Shown: positions 23,039 to 34,600 of the stretch, in pieces
Layout: the number at the start of each line of letters is the position of its first letter
How positions within the stretch are numbered: position 1 is the stretch's first letter
DNA from: Dromaius novaehollandiae
Lineage: Eukaryota; Chordata; Aves; Casuariiformes; Dromaiidae
Assembly (NCBI RefSeq): GCF_036370855.1
Contig: NC_088117.1
Location: 1,736,001 to 1,800,000 of the forward strand
Direction of reading: 5' to 3'
DNA: 64,000 nt
Made by a program: the position numbers and the translations under genes
Notes under the pieces: model-generated
What the model saw: only the letters and a program-made list of their open reading frames with translations
Database searches by the model: none
Told to the model about the DNA's origin: nothing

Positions 23039-26000
23039 CAATTTTTTTGGATTTTTTTCCCTGCATGCTGTTACATAAGCAAATCCATTCCCTGATGCCC
23101 ACCGACCCCCACGGCCATGGGTCTGGCACGGCAGGGGCAGGGTAGCACTCCCTTGCTGAGCTCCTGCTTTCTGAGGGGAGGTGAAAAATAAAACCTTTGC
23201 CTCGGGGCTCTGCGCGGGATCTTTCGGCGCTTTGCGGCTTTAGGGCTCACATTTCTCGGAGGGTTTTCCCAAAGCAGCTGACGGCGCCGCACTGAGACCT
23301 GGAGAAAGCACCCACAGCCCCGAGAGGCAGCTGCGGTGCTGTGGGCAGGCACCCGGGGAGCTGGGGGTGCGCGATGCCCCATCGCCAGCACCCGTGGGTG
23401 CTGCAGGAATTAAGGGGCACCATCCTTGCCCCCTCCCTCCTCCCTGCTTCCCTCCTGCCCCACTGCTGGGCTGACAGTGCAGCCTGGGGCTGGTGCCCGC
23501 AGGCAGCGCTGGTGCCCCGGGTGCTCGCGCCTTGTCCCCCGGTGCAGCCTGCCCTGTCACCCCCCCCCGCGAGGGCTGGCACATCCGAGCTGGCACGGAG
23601 CGGCTGCCAGCACGCGGGCTTAGCGCGTTTCTGGGTCACTCGCTCCGTGCGAGCGCCGGTGCCACCGCAACAGCATTCATCAAGGCGAGGGCGACCGCAG
23701 TGCATGCAGGGGGGTGATGCACCCCCCCGCCATGGCAACCCTGCGGGAAACGGGGGTCCCGGGTGCTCAGCACCCCCAGGGAAGCTGGGGAGCTGCCCCA
23801 GAGCTGGCGCACAAGCCACAGGCGGCACCGGCAGGGCACCAGGGATGCTGCGCAAGAAGCTGCCTTTCCCGGGGACGCGACGGGGAGAGACGGTGGTCCC
23901 CAAAGCCTGCTGGAGAGGGGCACACGCAGGCACGGCGACGATGAGGGCGCTGCGGTGGTGTCACTCGAGTGACCTCCTGCTGGCTGGTGCCCCCTCCCTG
24001 CTCCTGTCCCCGTCCCTGCAGCCTGGCTCAGTACTGCAGGCGTGGGGAGGGGGCGTTTTGCCCTGCTCCCTCCCACGCCGGAGAATTTACAGTGGGGATT
24101 AATGTTTGATACCTTCCTTTTGCTCTGGGCTCGTTATTCCCATGCTGCCATACAGCTCACTGGGGACCGTGGCATCCCTTGCTGGGCCAGCAAAGCAGCT
24201 CCAGGGTGGCCAAGAGTCCAGGGCTGGCAGCCTTGGTGCCCCCTCCCCTGCCCGCGGGGACAGTGGTGCGGGCAGGCCTGGAGGGACGGCAGCAGAAGAG
24301 GGCACAGCAAGCCGAACCAGGGTCAGGCCGGTGTCCTGCCTCCAGCCTCTCCCCCTGCCACCCCACCAGGCGGGCAGCACCTCCGCAAGCTGTTGAGAAA
24401 TCCCGTTTCCAAGACAAGGTGCGGATCCCAGGTCCAGCCACTGAGGTGGAGCCTGGTCGGGATGGCCACCCCTCAGCTCGCCCCTCACTGATGCCCACCA
24501 GGTACCCCACAGCTCCTCGCTGCAGGGGTGATGCTTGCGCTGTGCTGTGCAAGCAGCAGCCAAGGCCCTGCAGAAGGAGAATTAAGGAGGTGGTTAGCAC
24601 AGGGCTGCGCGGCCCTGGGCAGCTCTGAAACCCCGGGCAGGCCGGATGCTGCTGCAGCGGGCTCTGCCCTTCTTCCACTTTCTCTCCTCTTTCCTTTCAC
24701 ATTGACTCCCTTCTCTCAGCTTTAAAATGGACATAAGGGAGAGCCCAGGCAGCTTCGGGGGCTCAGGAGGGAGCTGGAGCCTGCCCTGCAGTCCAGAATG
24801 ACTTTGGCAGCAGATGGAGAGGGTGAGCGCAGTTTGCCAAAACCAAGATGGCTGCTGCTTTTGTCCGACACCAAAATCATCGCCGGCCGTAGGGCCCGTG
24901 CCCATAAAGATGGTTGTAAACCCCACGTGCCAGTCTGCCTCCTTGGGGACGAGGGGGACGGTCCCTGAGGGCCAGCAGGCAAGCGGTCACGAGCCCCAGT
25001 GCTGGCGGATGCCCAGGCTGGGGTGCCCTGGGCCCCCGCAGTGCCCGCGAGGAGGGTTCTCAGTGCTTCCTGGCTGGTGGGACACGGCACCAGGAGCTGG
25101 GGCAGTGCAGGGCATTGCTCTAACCTGCCCCCCCCCCCCCACACATCAGGAGCAGCTTCTCACAGTCCCCCAAAATTGTCCGCCCCCAGCAGCTTTCACT
25201 GCAATGTGCAAACCAACCTCCTCGGCGTTGGGCTGGTGACCCTGACATCGGGCATTGCTCGAGGTGAGTGAGGCCGTAGTGACAGCCCCACACCTTTGAC
25301 TGTGTTTTCTCCAAGTGGCATAAGCAGACGTGGTGTTTCTCCTACCAGCTCAGGGAAAAGCCTGCTCCTTTCGCTGACTCTTCCCTACAGCGAGACCCTG
25401 CAGCTGCCACCCAGGCCAAACTTGCACCTAGGCAGAGCTTCCCCCACGCTGACGCTCGCTGCCTGGCAGGACCTGCCCTGCTCTCCTGGAGTGGGGCCGG
25501 GGCACAGGGGCTGCTGCTGGCCTGTGACTGGCATGCTGCAGGGGAGCAGCCTGGACACGGGCATCTCTCAGGTCTCCCCTGCCGCCTGGAGACCCAAGAA
25601 CCACCCCAGTCTCTTCTCGCTGCTATGATGGAAAGCCACACTAGCAGATCCCCCTCCTTCCCCCACTTAAGACAGACCCTGCCAACAATTTGGAGCTAAA
25701 TTATGAGTATTATGGGGGGCCAGAGGCTGCTGCCCCACCGCAATATCCTTTGTGCAGGTCCAGGCACAGCATAGGTGGGTACAAATAATGCCTCCTGGGT
25801 CAACCCAGAAAATCATCTACTCCAGTCTGCACAGCACCAGAACCTGCAGGTTTAGCAAACTACTCGGCCTTTTGTAAGGTGGCCAAAGCCTGCCTGAGCC
25901 CATAGGACTTGCGGGCTTCAGCCACTACAGCTCTTTGAAAATGCTAAGTGATTACTTCTCTTTCCTCAGCAACCTCAACGGGAAGCGGTTGTAAGATGAA

Positions 26001-26649
26001 GACTAGAAATTCCCCGTGTGCCATCCTAGGGCCTGGGATACGTATGACATGCCTGAGATGTTGAAGGTGTTTTGGAGCCAAACTCCCATGTTAAAAAGGC
26101 TCAACCACTTGCCCTAGTATCTTTAAGCAGCAGATTGAGCCAACATTGGATTAATTGTATTACGCCATGATTGAGGCTGTTGCTAGGTTACAGCAACCAG
26201 TCCACAAGCCCATCCTACCGTGGGATTTCCCCAGGATCACTCATTCGGAGCTCAGGGGCATCTCAGAGGGACAGCCAAGCACTGTGGTCTCTACAAGGAC
26301 GGGGACACTTCTACTCTAGGAAAGTTAGAAGGCAGCATGTTCATTAGATGTCCTTCCCCCCAGCCTGGCCACCTGCCTGCTCACTGGCCTCCCTCCATTT
26401 CTGCTTGGCCCAGCCTACGCTGGGGGCTTGTCACAGCCCTGTCCAACATGCTGTGGCCGCACAGCCTGGCAGCATCGCCAGGAGCCCGCACAGCTACCTG
26501 CCAAGCAGGCCTCCTCAAAAAGCACCAGCCAGCTCCTGTTCATTTTGTGTCCTGATAAAACCCGAGTTTCAATAATTTTTGCACATACGCTGCTGGGGGG
26601 AAAGAAGCAAGTTCCCGCCCCCAGGCCTCAGCAAGCTAAGGAGAAACCT

Positions 26650-27240
26650 CTTGCGACCCTAAGGGAGCAACGGAAATAAGGTGAAACTGAATCCCTCAAA
26701 GTGCAGGATCATTGCGTTCCTTGCATTTGGCCCACTCCACAAATCACGCGGAAAGACAAAGATCTGGTTTATGGATCAGCCTGCAGCTACCTCCAAGTCA
26801 CCAGCAAGATACAGCTGTGAAAAAGGCCAGCATCATCATAGGATGCAGCAGGAGATATATTATATGGGAAGCATTAAGTATGAGCCCTGGCACGACCTCA
26901 GCTGGACTGGCACAGCTACAAAGAAAAATGAACTCTGAGCGGAACCGGTGCCAAGGACGGCTGCTAGCGCAACCGGGGGACAGCCTGTCTCGCAGAACAG
27001 AGGCAGAGCAGGGATACGAGCCCTGTCCGTGTAGAGCGAGGAGCAAGGGGAGCAGAATTTAAACAACGGTGCTGGCAAAGGAACAAATAAGCATAAACTG
27101 GCCAGGAATAAATCTAGATGGCAATTATCAGACAGCTCCCAAGCCTCAAGGCGGAAGACTGATGGACAGCTTCCTGCAGGGATGCTGGAAACTGAGATGG
27201 TTTGGAGATGGGGTGGTTTTAGAGGTGGGAGCTGCAAGGA
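26650..27240 (+). mobile_element. Old, decayed CR1-family LINE fragment
   Basis: The sequence has the order of blocks found at the CR1 ORF2 3' end. GGCCAGCATCATCATAGGAT is followed by a GCCCTGGCACGACCTCAGCTGGACT block (RPQLDY-like) and GAACTCTGAGCGGAAC. Then come AAGCATAAACTGGCCAGGAA and TTCCTGCAGGGATGCTGG near the end. It is much more diverged than the copies at 1.1 and 52 kb, and no frame stays open. It is probably an ancient sauropsid CR1 subfamily, though another LINE such as L3 is possible. Confidence 0.55.
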
Positions 27241-27296
27241 CCAGCCAGCCTGTCCTTGTGCTATTTTTCTATCCGGTATTTTGACAAGGGGGTGGA

Positions 27297-27356
27297 AAAA
27301 GCCACGAGCTGGGTATCAGGAGACTTGGTCCTTTCGGCACAAGCTCTGTCATGCAG
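27297..27356 (+). repeat. Possible MIR-like SINE core
   Basis: GAGCTGGGTATCAGGAGACT followed by GCACAAGCTCTGTCATGCAG resembles the core of MIR-type SINEs (a form like 'gagtcaggagacctgggttc...agctctgcca'). Only this core is visible. Confidence 0.3.
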
Positions 27357-29279
27357 GGCTGGGGTACATCGCTCATCAGTAGCGCTAAGCAGCTTGAGTC
27401 TCTTGCAGAGATGAGTTTTGTGACAGCCATTAGAACAGATTAAGACTAGCAAGAGCTTTAGGAAGCAGGGATGGCCACCTGTGCTAAGGAGACTCAGGGG
27501 CTCAGGCAGTCAGGAGGAAGATGCTGTGAGCATGGTGCCTTTTCACAGGATGAAGCCATGGGGAGAGGACGTACAAGCGCTGCGCAATCAAGACAGCTCT
27601 GAGCAACTCAGATGCAGGTGAGCTGGAAGGTCTCACTCCAGCTCCAGGTGGGAAACCACAGAGATGTTTGTGGGCACAAGGCACACTGCAATGCCTGCAG
27701 AGATCAAAATGCCAGTCTCTTCTCAGAACACAAGTTGAGCCATGTCTTGTCACAACAGCTGCATCAGGTCACAAACCAGGAATCACCAACAGTGACAGCA
27801 ACTGTTAACTGTCATGCCGGGTTTTCCCTATTCCAGAAACGGGCATAGCAAGAAACTTTCCAAAACGAATGCTGGGCACAACACTCTCCTTCACATGTGG
27901 GGCTAGTAACACAGCCTCTGCTTATCCCAGCTAACTACAAGTCCTGCTCATAAAGCAGACACCCAGCCTCCCACAGAGGCTGGGTAAACTCCTTCTCCCC
28001 TCTTCTCCTGGAGGGCTGCAACACCAGCCTGAGGCTCAAGCAAAACAGAGACTGCTCTTCAGGCAGCTCCTGTAACACAGCTCTGCAGAGGCTTGAGCGG
28101 CAGCTGAGCGATATCAGCTGGGAAGATGCAGTGGGTGGGAACAGAAGACAGAGGGACCAGAGGATACCTCTCATGACCTATCATGAGCAGTTTGGCTTCG
28201 AGCTGGCACAGCGGATGCCAAGATCCACTTGTACTGTCAGAGAGATCCCCCGTGGGATCTAAATCCAACAGCGGTGCAGATGCAGGGGAAGCGGGCAGCA
28301 CAGCTTCCAGACACGTGCCTGCAGCAGCAGCCCCCCAGGACAGGGCTCCCCTTGGTGTGCCTGAAAACCAGGCCCTTCAAGTTGGCAGGCTACAAATGCA
28401 GTGATAGATTTGTACTTCTCCCTCCTGCTACTCTTTACCAACAGAGACACTGTACAACTTGCAGCTCTGGCTGGCTTTGACTCCAAGAAACTGCAGCTCC
28501 TCAGCCTCAAGCTCTTGATTTTTTTTTGGATGACTGATACACCCAAAAGCAAATACACTGGTACCTCCAGAGATGTGCCCAGGAATTATTTATATCAATG
28601 TGATCCTGCAGAAGCTTCCCCACAACGACAGGCACGTACGCATACTTTTTATATCTGGCTTTTTCAAAATGCTGGGCTTTCATCGGAAAGACCAACTCAA
28701 GCAAGGTCTGTTTCTTTCTCCACTTACTCACGCTTGCTAGCACCGGATTACAGCTCATTCTGCAGTCCTAACCAGTTCAGCAGTTCCTGAGAACGGGAGG
28801 GGAGAAGTTTAAGTCCCAGGCTTACCAGTGCCTTTTCACTGCCCTCTCCTTCCACCCTCCTGTTTTACCCACTAGGTAGGATTTTCTGGCTTTGCTGCCA
28901 AAACCAACACACACCACATACCCTCTCTGGGCTCTAAAATGAGTAGAGAGAGTCCCCACATCTTTTTCTCTTTTAAAGGAGCATTTTAGAACAGAATGAC
29001 TCATCTTTACTTTTTTTTTGTCTCAGTCCCTTGCGCTGATGAGAGTGTAAAGGCTCCTACTGGTGGTCAAATCTGGCCCGGGTGGAATATAAACCAATGC
29101 CAACATAAATTCTTCTAGGAGATTCAGCGCCTGTGCAGCCTTCTGCTAGCCTGAGAGCTGCCTTCACAGGGAAGCAGAGTTGAACAAAAATGCAGACTCT
29201 GGCCCTTACGCCGTGTGGAACAACAGCTCTGTCGGGACAGACCTCAGTCTTTGTGAAAGAACTCATGGTTTTCAGTTCG
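27357..29279. other. Intergenic, downstream of RABL6
   Basis: No exon with paired splice sites and no known repeat recognised. A short T8 run (about 28518) and a T10 run (about 29011) are the only simple repeats. Confidence 0.45.
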
Positions 29280-31406
29280 ACTTTTTTGGAGCAATTTTTA
29301 ATTTAGTGCCCTTTCCACAAAGCATAATGCAACGGCACGAGGAAGGGGCGGTGGGCTGTCCTTTTGTGCAACAGTCCTGGAGGGACATGCAGCTCACAAG
29401 TCCAGGCAGACACACGCTTGCAATGGAGAAGATGTACAGAGGCAGTTGTGGAACAGAGCTTTATAATCGGAATGGATTGTACCAGGTTTTCCAATGCAAA
29501 ATGGAACACGACTCAAAACCTTTACAGAACAGAAGTGCTTTCAGGAACGCAGCCAGCTGAAGCTCGAACGTCTCCCTTCCTTTTGAAAGCGAGGTCGCAA
29601 ACTGGTTGCATCCCAGTCAACTTTTTCCTCCCCAGGCGTGCGAAGTTTGAACTGTCCCATGCAATTTCCCTACAGCGTCACGAAATGACGTAATGCTCAG
29701 AGAAGTAGGCAAACGCTCATGGAAAAGAGACCTGAACAATATACTGCTCATGCAGCAAAAACCCAGTTCGTTGTATAAGGAAACAGTTACAAGTGCATTT
29801 CTCGAGGGAAGAAGGGGAAAAAAAAGGAAAAAAAAAAGAAAAATGCAGTAGTTGCCTGCTGTTCAAGACAACTCTGCAGTGGAAGATGGATCCAAAGAAT
29901 ATTTTGCTTTATAGGGACGTAGAAGGAAACCCCAGTTTGGATTTCATGGTTGACAGTTTACATCGAAAAGAGGGGAGAGGGAGAAGAGGGAGAACAAAAC
30001 CAAACCCCAAACCAATTCACAAGCAAGAGGGTAATGTAACACACAGAATCTGGAGGCAGCTTCAAGGTCTGGGCTGCAGAACGGACACCAGAACCAAAAC
30101 AGAATGGGTACAGAGAGCTACAAGCTCCATAAAACACAGGGGCTGCTCATGGAAACACAGGCAAGTGCAAAGGGCTGGCCAGGAGAGCCCATCCACCTGC
30201 AACCTATGCTGCTGAGCAGGCACCAATCCACGGGTCTAACTTCAGGGCAAAAATCAAAAGGCTCTCCAGACTCATGTGACAGGAGGAGGCTCTCCACCTG
30301 GGGCAAGGAAAGGCAGCATGCTAGCTGCTGGGAGGCTTGGCCTAGTAAACACGGCCTGCACTATTGATGGTACTTGGACCAGGAAGGATGCTGTCCTAGC
30401 TACAGTGGTTTTCCCACTCAGTGCAGAGAGGCAGCTGTTGTTTTACAGCACGACTGTAAAATGCCTGAGAAGCAATTGCCTTGCCATGCTAACACTTCTC
30501 TGTAGACAATTCTGAAGCTCTGGATATCTCCGTTTCCATGATAGTCATCTCCCTGAGAGGTACCGAAGGGATGGGATTCTAGTATATGCAAATCCAAGGG
30601 TGGGAAATGCAGAAAAGCACTGATTTTTCTCTCTTTTCAAAGTTAGCTTTGCACTTTGCATTGTTTTCCCAAACTGCATAGCAGCTTACGTGTAGTGTCT
30701 GAGACACTGGGGCCACGGAAATCAATGGGGCTTCATGAATTCCAACAGCAGCACCAGTGAGTGCTAATTAAGTTGCTGTGCAGAAAGGTCCCTTTCAGAA
30801 GGACTCCAAAATCACACGCACTCTCTCTCATTCTGGCCCTCGGTTGCTGTCTTAAAGAGCTGTACGTAGCATAATCTGCTCGATTTAAAGCTCATCAATT
30901 GCCAGATGGAGCAATGGCCAATACCACCTTTCTCGTTAAAAAAATAGGAAGGATAAAAAGTTAAAGACTTGAGACAGGTGAGCATGATGCGTTCATGCGG
31001 CATGTTTTGTTGCACTCCTCTAACAAGACAGGAATTTCAGGTGTGCAGCAGAAGAATACAGGAGGGGTGGAGCAGGAAGCAGGTCCCCTTCGCCTCCCAC
31101 ACTCTGCCAGCTACCCAACCGGGCATCTCTGGAAGGAGAAAGAACGACAGCCTGGAAGAAGGCCTGGGAATCATATCCTGAACCTTCCTTTTACTCAAGT
31201 ACATCACGGCTGAATTTTCTTTGTGTAACGAATGCACCAGAACAGCACACACAGATGTAAAGCTTTTCTTCTGCCAGCTCTGTTTTGAGGGACTATAGGG
31301 CAAACGGCCAAAGCTTTACACATCTGCACCTGTCCTGGTGTGACTCACAGGAAGAGATGGAGACAGCCACTGATAGAAGAGTCCTCTGCGTTTACATGCG
31401 GCTGGC
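29280..31406 (-). other. RABL6: Probable RABL6 3' UTR
   Basis: Non-coding DNA directly after the RABL6 stop codon, ended by the candidate signal at 29297. It contains an A-rich patch at 29818-29843. No other gene is seen. Confidence 0.4.
29297..29302 (-). terminator. RABL6: Candidate RABL6 polyadenylation signal (ATTAAA)
   Basis: No AATAAA is found on the minus strand for 2 kb below the RABL6 stop. The first close variant is ATTAAA here, implying a 2.1-kb 3' UTR ending near 29280. An unrecognised weaker signal could end the transcript earlier. Confidence 0.3.
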
Positions 31407-31601
31407 CTACAGCTCCTCATAGTCCCCACCTCCTCGTGGCTTACTCATGCTGGCTCCTCCTCCTCCAAGAAAAGCCTCCAGTTCATCTATCTCATTTTTC
31501 TCCTTGCTCTTCTTCTTCTTTTTCTTTTTCTCATCTTTGCCCTCTTCCTTCTCTTTACTCTTTTTGTGCTTGCTCTTCTTTTTTATAGACTTCTCCTCTT
31601 C
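31407..31601 (-). CDS. RABL6: RABL6 last exon (coding part), Lys-rich tail and DYEEL terminus
   Basis: The acceptor TTTTCTCATTTTGCAG is followed by 64 codons and TAG (31407-31409). Lysine blocks such as [10 protein letters not shown] and a seven-Lys run probably act as nuclear localisation signals. The end, [11 protein letters not shown]...DYEEL, is the family signature. Confidence 0.96.
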   Translation of the reverse strand, partial: EEEKSIKKKSKHKKSKEKEEGKDEKKKKKKKSKEKNEIDELEAFLGGGGASMSKPRGGGDYEEL

Positions 31602-34600
31602 CTGCAAAATGAGAAAACGCTTTATTAATAAACCCTCTGAGCATGCCAGTAACCCAGCATATATCACCCTGAAACTTGGCTCTGACAGGAACCTTACTTA
31701 GGGAGGAGAGTCCACTATGCAGGCTGGCTGGGAGTTAGTTCCAGAAGACCCTTCTGCTAGCTTGGACAGGAGAGAGGAAACACCATCTGGTTGATACCTA
31801 GCAGTGGTCTGTCAGGTAGTGCGAGCTACTGACTATACTGCACAAGAAATGTCAAAGAAAAAGCCTCCTGGCTTTTAAGCTCTTTTTAAGCTCTGGCCGG
31901 GACACCCTCTGCTTAGAAAAAGCCATGGTGCTAATTAACAGACTCCACCCGACAGAGATGCATTGCTCTGTTTAGTACTACATTTTACAAACTCACACAT
32001 TGCCTTTTCACAGTTTAACTGTTCTGAAAGTTTGCTCCTAAGCCCTGAAGTGGTTAGTAGGCTGCAGAGTCTGGGGAGCACGGATCTGGCTGTAGGATGG
32101 AGGAATGGAAAAATGTCCACCAGGTACACAGTGCATGCTGTAGAGGGCCACCCCTCTCTTCAGCTCAGGAATGAAACGGTACCTCTTTGCTTTTCTTTTT
32201 CTTCTTCTTTTTCTCCTTAGAGGCATGTTTATCTGTTCAAACAAGAAAACAATGTTCTCTTTAATCAAATTAAACCGCGAGAGATGCACTTCTACCTCAG
32301 CAGTCCTACCGAGAACAAAATGCTCTGTCCCGGAGCCACATCTAAAGGCAATTCTGATTCCTCAGGCCCAACCAACACAGGCCCCAGCAGTCAGATCCTG
32401 ATTAAGCTAGACACATGTCTATCCTGTGGCCATATGTGCCACTCACGTGGACATGAGTACTGAGCTGGCCATTCACTGTATCACTGCTACTAAAAATAAA
32501 ACAAAAAAACCCGATAGAGACCTGCTCTGTGAACTGGCCCAAAGGCTGGACTGGGGACCAGACTTAAATCCAGAACTGAAGAGGAGCTCCTGGGAACAAT
32601 TTGCTTCTGACCACTCAGTATTCAAAGACAGATGGAAATACCCCTTCAACCATGGGTACAACCAGGCATGTTCTGTGCATTAGCTAGTCCAGCTAGCACT
32701 GGAAAGGGCCATTAAAGACATGCTGTCAGCAGATGGGAGCATCCTAGCAGGTCAGCACTCACTGTCGTTCAAAATGTCTATGAAAACTGCATCATCATAA
32801 GGCCAAAGCATCAGTGTTGCAGCCCTGTTCAACAACAGCTAATTCCACTGTACTGGAAGAGCCTCAGAGTCAACCATTGTCAAAACATTTGTCTCAGGTT
32901 ACTGTGGCTGACGGTTCAGCAACTGATTTGACTGCTGAACTTCCATGCCTTTGCACAGAAACTTCCTGAATAAGAGTTTATTTGCCTGTTACGAAGGAGG
33001 TTTTATAATGACACTACATGTGATATCTGATTGCCAGTATCTTATTTATATATTCTTTTCCTCAGCTGATCAGTAAATACAAGTCCACCATGGACAAATC
33101 TAATTGCTGGTCAAGCTCCAACCGACTGACTAACGAGGTATGTTTTTATATTCACCCCAGAAAGAGGAGACAGGAGGAACCCATGCTGGATTATTAAAGA
33201 TGCTAAACTGAAATTTAATTATGTATTTGAGCTTCTGCAGATTCACTTCTAGCCAGCTATTGCAAGTTGTGCTGCTCAGCAGCTCAAAGCGACAAGCTGA
33301 TGAAGCCATCACAGCCTCTGACATTTTTCTTATGCTTGTGGAACAGCTATTCAAAGTGAAATCCCTCCTGTGCTGCTTACAGCTTTTTCTCCCCTCCAGT
33401 CTTTAATTTCTCATCTTTCTGGGTGACATCAGGAGCAGATCTATAGGAAGTAGCTTTGTAGTAATGCCAAGACAGCAGAAATTATTTGCACAAGGAAGAT
33501 CTGTTCCCTCAGGGAATGGGGGGAACCCCCCCCCCCCCCCGAGGAATGCTTAGGTTACCCCACCCCATCTTTGCCAAAAATAGAAGAGCAAACTGGCAGG
33601 GTATGTCAGAGCATTTTGCTCAGATTGATTCAAGTTCTTGAGGGGGTGGATACTGCAGTGCTGCACACCAATTTCCAGGCATGCAAAGCTAGGCAGGAAG
33701 TCTCACAGAAAGATGTGTTCCTGCTTCCAGCTGGGACAGAGATAATACAGAGCTGATGCCACGGACGAGCTGAGCTCCCCCTTCCCCATGAAAAACTAAA
33801 AGAAAGTTACTTACGCTGTGCTAAACCACATTAAACACTCACATGGGGCAGTGCATGAACTCATAGGGTATTTTATTTAGTGCAAATTGGTTTGCTTACA
33901 CCCTGGAACTATTTTGGAAAATGAAAAATGAGATCCCTCAAAAATGAACAAGATCAGCAAGAATGGAAACAAGGTGTGATCTTTACCTTCCTCGCTGCTT
34001 TCCTTGGGACCAGTTTCTTCCAAACCCAAGCCAAAGAGATCCGAGTCGTTTTTCAGTTTAAAGGAGGGGACCGTTGATTTCACAGGCTGGGGTGGTTTTG
34101 CCACTGAGGTATCTTCATCAGATATTTCAGAGAGATCCTCCCGGATGGGGAATTCATCCTAGAGACAACAGAAGGCAGACATCACAGACGAATCTTTCAA
34201 CCAAAATCTCTAAGTGGTTTTTACACAAAGATTCCAGATGTGAGAGAGTGGGAAGGAAGGAAGGAAGGAAGGAAGGAAATGGTAGTTGATGAACTCAGCT
34301 GTTAGCGCCTGGGTATCAATGTGCTTGATCCTATAAGCTCTGTTTCTTGGCACGGTAAAATGCCTAGGTAGCACCAGTACTGGGAAGCGCGCTCTGGTAC
34401 TTCACATTTGTGCTAGCAAAATTAAACTCCTGATGCAAAAGGATTAAACAAGACTTTCAACTGTGTTAGCTCAACAGCACCGGCCTTTAACAGCCCTGAA
34501 GAGACACCTCTGTTTTGGGCAAAATCAGACCTGATGGGCTGAAAGCTGATCTCCAGACCTGACAGACAAAAACCTGTGCTGTGTAACTCTGTGGGGTCTA

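Larger units (their letters stand above)
19778..26649. other. Intergenic between AJM1 promoter and RABL6, no confirmed gene
   Basis: GC-rich to about 25.3 kb, then more AT-rich. It contains G15 (21167-21181) and C12 (about 25129-25140) runs. Possible old SINE tails lie near 20690 (CTCAGTTTCCCTGCC) and 24715 (CTCAGCTTTAAAATGG). A block near 25700-25790 vaguely resembles an ancient amniote repeat. A MEF2/GATA motif pair lies at 23012-23038, and protein-like frames lie at 21.4-22.2 kb. Confidence 0.45.
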
